Positions 42,515-45,451 of a stretch of 45,451 nt of DNA are shown in pieces. The stretch lies in contig JAEEJP010000061.1 of the NCBI GenBank assembly GCA_016281925.1, positions 1 to 45,451 of the forward strand, read 5' to 3'. Numbering within the stretch: position 1 is the stretch's first letter; each line of letters opens with the position of its first letter. This DNA is from Methanomassiliicoccaceae archaeon. Lineage in GTDB: Archaea > Thermoplasmatota > Thermoplasmata > Methanomassiliicoccales > Methanomethylophilaceae. A program made the translations under genes and the position numbers. The notes under the pieces were generated by a model. It had not been told where the DNA came from. It ran no database searches and saw nothing but the letters and a program-made list of their open reading frames with translations.

Positions 42515-42549
42515 GCCTCAGAACCTCATCCTGAGGCATACGGCGCCTT
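42515..42549 (-). repeat. Source copy of the 35-bp GNAT-end repeat
   Basis: This stretch encodes the C-terminus of the GNAT protein and its TGA stop. It recurs at 40735-40769 with one mismatch, in the same orientation. Confidence 0.8.
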
Positions 42550-43000
42550 CCCTCTGGCAGCAGGGGCATATCCCGTCCTCGGTGAAGCCCATCCTCCTGC
42601 AGAGCCTGTCGAACGTCCCTCTGCTGTCCAGCGAATGGACGGACAGGGAATCCCTGCCCTCATTTATCTTCATGGACATGACCGCTTTTAGAAGACGTTC
42701 GCCGGCCTCTTCCAGAGCGCCGTCGGCAGCATAGATGAAATCGATCCTATCGGAGCGGTAGCCCGCGAAACCGACGGCTTCCGCACCGTCGAGCGCGAGA
42801 AGCACCGTGCCCGCATACTCCGCAGGTTCCGGGAGGCCGTTCTCCTCCCTGTACTCCCGCATTATGGAATCCCTGAGCTCCGGAAAAGCATCCCCTCTGC
42901 ATATTCTGAGCATTTCCGATGCGGAATACGGTCCGGGAGATAATAACTGCGGCCCGGATCCCCGGCGGATCGGCATGCCTCCCACGAGCATGCAGGACAT
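42518..43000 (-). CDS. GNAT-family N-acetyltransferase
   Basis: This small acetyltransferase-like protein has 160 residues. The central part (VLLALDGAEAVGFAGYRSDR, then FIYAADGALEEAGERLLKAV) follows the GNAT order of strands 4 and 5 with the acetyl-CoA loop, though the usual Q/R-x2-G-x-G/A pattern is weak (EEAGERLL). The C-terminal end carries RLCRRMGFTEDGICPCC, with a Cys pair. Its acceptor is unknown. The start could be 43000, 42991 or 42976, and none has a well-placed ribosome-binding site. It lies in a 139-base overlap with the upstream ATPase frame and is the last gene of the minus-strand importer block, which suggests a link with the imported ligand. Confidence 0.75.
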   Translation of the reverse strand: MSCMLVGGMPIRRGSGPQLLSPGPYSASEMLRICRGDAFPELRDSIMREYREENGLPEPAEYAGTVLLALDGAEAVGFAGYRSDRIDFIYAADGALEEAGERLLKAVMSMKINEGRDSLSVHSLDSRGTFDRLCRRMGFTEDGICPCCQREGAVCLRMRF

Positions 43001-43755
43001 CGGAGAGGAACGACCACTTTATGCCCGCCCACCTCGGCGATTTCCGCATCCACCCCGTAGACGTCTTTGATGGCGGCAGCGGTGATCGTCTCCATCCCTC
43101 CCATCGAATAGATCCTGCGGTCCTTGACCATCAGGAACTTGTCCGAGAAGCGGAGGGCCAGATTGAGGTCGTGCATCGTCACCACCGCGGCGACGTTGCG
43201 CCTCCTGACCTCCTCGCGGACGATTCTCATGACTTCCAGCTGGTTCTTCAGATCCAGTGCGGATGTCGGTTCGTCCAGAAGCATCACGTCCGTCTGCTGC
43301 ACGATCGTCCTGGCGAGAGCGACCTTCTGGGATTCCCCTCCGGACATCTCCGTGACGTTCCTCAGGGCGTAGTCTTCCAGGCCCAGCCTGCAGATGGAAT
43401 CCTTGACGATCTCGTAGTCCCTCTTCGTCGCGTCCCATTCGATGTACGGCTTCCTTCCGAGGAGGATGGCGTCGAATACGGAAGTGGAGGAGAACCGGCC
43501 TCCCTGGATGACGAAGCTCATCTTCTGCGCCAGCTCTCTGGCAGACAGGCATGAGATATCGCATCCCGAGACCGAGACGCTGCCGGAGGACATCCTGAGG
43601 ATCCTGTTTATGCATTTGAGCAGCGTGGATTTCCCTGCTCCGTTCACTCCCAGAATGGAGACGACCTCCCCCGGCATGACCTCGAATGACACGTCCTTTA
43701 TCACATCCAGGGAGGGATAACTGAAGCTCAGTCCGCTGACGGTCAGTATCGACAT
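42862..43755 (-). CDS. FecE-type ABC transporter ATP-binding protein with long overlapping tail
   Basis: This ATPase has Walker A GVNGAGKST (36-44), Q-loop FVIQGG, signature MSGGESQKV, Walker B VMLLDEPTSALD and H-loop TMHD. The ATG at 43755 has AGGAGG about nine bases upstream and overlaps the permease end by 13 bases. An ATG-like extension to 43791 is not supported. The family end should fall near HKVVVPL (about 43010). The frame continues about 48 residues into the GNAT gene, rich in Arg, Ser and Cys, to a TAA at 42862. The tail has no family counterpart and suggests a lost stop or a frameshift. Confidence 0.92.
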   Translation of the reverse strand: MSILTVSGLSFSYPSLDVIKDVSFEVMPGEVVSILGVNGAGKSTLLKCINRILRMSSGSVSVSGCDISCLSARELAQKMSFVIQGGRFSSTSVFDAILLGRKPYIEWDATKRDYEIVKDSICRLGLEDYALRNVTEMSGGESQKVALARTIVQQTDVMLLDEPTSALDLKNQLEVMRIVREEVRRRNVAAVVTMHDLNLALRFSDKFLMVKDRRIYSMGGMETITAAAIKDVYGVDAEIAEVGGHKVVVPLRCPACSWEACRSAGDPGRSYYLPDRIPHRKCSEYAEGMLFRSSGIP

Positions 43756-44819
43756 TCCCTGGCGCCTCCTTTTCTCCTCAGAAGCAGCCATAGGAACAGC
43801 GGGCCTCCCAGAAGCGAGGTGACCGCGCCTACGGGGATCACTATCGGCGACAGAACCACATTGGCGGCCAGGTCCGAAGCCATCATGACCACTGAACCTG
43901 CCAGCATTGAAGCCGGGATAAGGTAGCGATGGTCGTCGCCGACCACCAGGCGCATCATCTGGGGCCCGATCAGCCCGATGAAACCGATCATCCCCATGAA
44001 CGAGACGTCCACGGCCGTGATCAGGGATGCGAGGATCATCCCCAGAGCTATCAGCTTTCCCGTGTTCACCCCCAGGCTTCTGGCGAGCTCGTCTCCGTTG
44101 GCCAAAGCATTATAGTTCCACCTCATCAGATAGAAATAGACGGCGCAGACTGCGGTTACTGCTGCGATGATCTCCAGCTCATCGACGGAGACCCTGGACA
44201 GATCGCCGAATGACCAGAAGACGGCGGTGCCCAGAGCCGTGTCGTTGGCGAAATACTGAAGGATGGTCGTCCCCGCGGTGAATATCGAGCCCACTGCGAC
44301 CCCTGCCAAGACTATGGACGGCGGCGAGAAGCTGGTCCTTTTCGATAAGAGAACGATCAGGAACACTGTCAGCATGGAGAACGCGAATGCCAGCATGGTG
44401 ACTATGTAGGGGTTGGTCACCGTCGAGGCATAAGCTCCGGTAGCCGCGCCGGCCCCCAATATTATGATCCCGAAATTGGCTCCGAACACGGCGGCGTTGG
44501 TGACTCCGAGCGTGGAAGGCGATGCCAGCGGGTTCTTGAGATTGTTCTGCATCACGCATCCGGCCATGGACAGGCCGGCTCCGGCGACCATGGCGGTGGC
44601 CACCCTGGGCATACGCTGCTCCCATATTATGCGCGAGAAGGGGTCGTCCCCGCGGTTCATGATCGCGGTTATGACCTGGTCTGCCGTGAGGCTCACCGAC
44701 CCCGCGAAAATCTCCACGACAGCCAGAAGGGCGACGAGAGCCAGCAGCGCTGCGAGCGCCAGACGCTTGCGCCCGACATGAGCCTCGTACTGCGCTATGC
44801 CCTCGTCGTCGCGTTTCAT
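43743..44819 (-). CDS. FecCD-family ABC importer permease
   Basis: The permease has 358 residues with about ten helices. Motifs are RMPRVATAMVAGAGLSMAGC, QNNLKNPLASPSTLGVTNAA, NGDELARSLGVN (docking loop) and SFMGMIGFIGLIGPQMMR. It resembles the permease at 37272 more than the others in the window. The ATG at 44819 overlaps the methyltransferase stop as ATGA, and the end overlaps the ATPase start. No binding-protein gene is seen on this side of the block; one may lie beyond the window or be shared. Confidence 0.93.
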   Translation of the reverse strand: MKRDDEGIAQYEAHVGRKRLALAALLALVALLAVVEIFAGSVSLTADQVITAIMNRGDDPFSRIIWEQRMPRVATAMVAGAGLSMAGCVMQNNLKNPLASPSTLGVTNAAVFGANFGIIILGAGAATGAYASTVTNPYIVTMLAFAFSMLTVFLIVLLSKRTSFSPPSIVLAGVAVGSIFTAGTTILQYFANDTALGTAVFWSFGDLSRVSVDELEIIAAVTAVCAVYFYLMRWNYNALANGDELARSLGVNTGKLIALGMILASLITAVDVSFMGMIGFIGLIGPQMMRLVVGDDHRYLIPASMLAGSVVMMASDLAANVVLSPIVIPVGAVTSLLGGPLFLWLLLRRKGGARECRY

Positions 44820-45451
44820 GCCTTGGACCTCGAATCCCAATATACTGTGGTGAAATCCGATCTGAAGCCGGAATCCACTTCGCCTCCCTCGGATATGGAA
44901 TCCACGAACCTCCTCGCCAGCGCGTCCGGATCGTCCTCTCCAGATCTGGCGAGCATCCCTCTGACGCGGTCTAGAGCTTCGTCGGAGGGCATCCTTCCGG
45001 CCACCGAGACATCGCGCTCGTAATGCATCATGGGGTAGTATCCCATGTCCCACAGAACCTGGAACGCATAGGCCGGGATGTCGTCTCCGTGCGCGTTCCT
45101 GAACTCTTTTCCGGTGAAATCCGCGAGCTTCCTGTCGATGACGTCCACCCGGCGGGTGCAGAATGTGACGAATCCCCAGCCCCTGACCACCGATGCGAGC
45201 TTTCTGAGCGAATCGGCGGAACCGATGGCCGGGGTGCAATGCGCTATCGCCACGTCGAACCCGCCGGAATAATCCGGCCCGGAAATATCCTGCACCCTCC
45301 AGTCGGATCTTGCGAAGGACGCATTGTCCGCGTCCTCGCGTCCGGCCAGGATCCTGGCGTGGGCCACCATGGATTCCGAGAAATCGGTGCCGAGAACCCT
45401 GCCTGCCAGACGCGAGAGCGCGATGCTGTACTGTCCGGCGCCGCATCCCAC
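44816..45451 (-). CDS. Class I SAM-dependent methyltransferase, 5' end outside the window
   Basis: The visible 211 residues begin inside motif I (GCGAGQYSIALSRLAG) and include the post-I acid (GTDFSESMVAHA) and motif II (GGFDVAIAHCTPAIGSADSL). The latter parallels YDAAIMSLCPGTGSAEGIL of the methyltransferase at 38357, as do the length and operon position, so the two are paralogues. No TAG occurs in this part. It is followed by permease, ATPase and GNAT genes in a chain of overlaps. The substrate is unknown. The true start lies beyond 45451. Confidence 0.9.
   Translation of the reverse strand: MGCGAGQYSIALSRLAGRVLGTDFSESMVAHARILAGREDADNASFARSDWRVQDISGPDYSGGFDVAIAHCTPAIGSADSLRKLASVVRGWGFVTFCTRRVDVIDRKLADFTGKEFRNAHGDDIPAYAFQVLWDMGYYPMMHYERDVSVAGRMPSDEALDRVRGMLARSGEDDPDALARRFVDSISEGGEVDSGFRSDFTTVYWDSRSKA

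Noticed and set aside
1-45451. CRISPR arrays, tRNA and rRNA genes
   Set aside because: I saw no regularly spaced short repeats, no cloverleaf-like T-loop sequences with CCA context, and no rRNA-like segments in the intergenic regions. All long repeats found are within genes or are copies of gene ends.

Overview
The window looks like a chromosomal segment of a moderately GC-rich archaeon, most likely a gut methanogen of the Methanomassiliicoccales type. This assignment is inference. It rests on archaeal TATA-type promoters with many apparently leaderless starts, on amber (TAG) codons inside otherwise intact genes, and on the gene content (FecCD/FecE importers, Amt/PII, dockerin-like repeats, NRPS). 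No rRNA, tRNA or methanogenesis gene is present to settle it.

Layout, left to right. 1-792: short unrecognised coding traces and a serine-recombinase remnant. 793-5976 (minus): a metallophore/corrinoid-type ABC importer made of a FecE ATPase, a FecCD permease and a 1064-residue binding protein in which a dockerin-like plus FecB-like unit is tandemly duplicated behind two Ig-like (Big2) domains. 6455-11190 (plus): a broken binding protein joined to an inverted permease scrap, then two permease/ATPase pairs. 11209-11488: a small secreted protein with a frameshift. 11588-23430 (minus): a compact four-gene cluster in the order NRPS, phosphopantetheinyl transferase, SpoIIE phosphatase/histidine-kinase-like ATPase, STAS protein. 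23836-28658: universal stress protein, ACT/metallo-beta-lactamase protein, membrane protein and NSS sodium symporter. 28832-31384: a zinc importer (ZnuA, ZnuC, ZnuB order). 31484-35382: a cyclophilin-like exported protein, a YdeI-like gene with an amber codon, and the amt-PII-trpD operon. 35663-45451: two paralogous importer blocks, each combining a SAM methyltransferase with FecCD and FecE genes, in opposite orientation, with a second binding protein, an exported protein, a 5'-nucleotidase and a GNAT gene between or beside them.

How the genes may work together. Five FecCD permeases, five FecE ATPases, remnants of both and three binding-protein genes mark a region devoted to scavenging chelated metal or corrinoid. 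The NRPS has the architecture A-T-C-A-T-C-A-T-R and should release a reduced, three-building-block product, activated by the adjacent Sfp-type enzyme. The bacterial-style phosphatase/kinase/STAS genes in the same apparent transcription unit may control it by partner switching. Whether the NRPS product is a ligand for the importers is speculation.

Two genes, a methyltransferase and a YdeI-like gene, are continuous only if TAG is read as sense. The intact, normally terminated genes in the window end in TGA or TAA, and every TAG that ends an ORF lies in a tail past the expected end of its protein family. This agrees with pyrrolysine decoding, though plain gene decay is not excluded.
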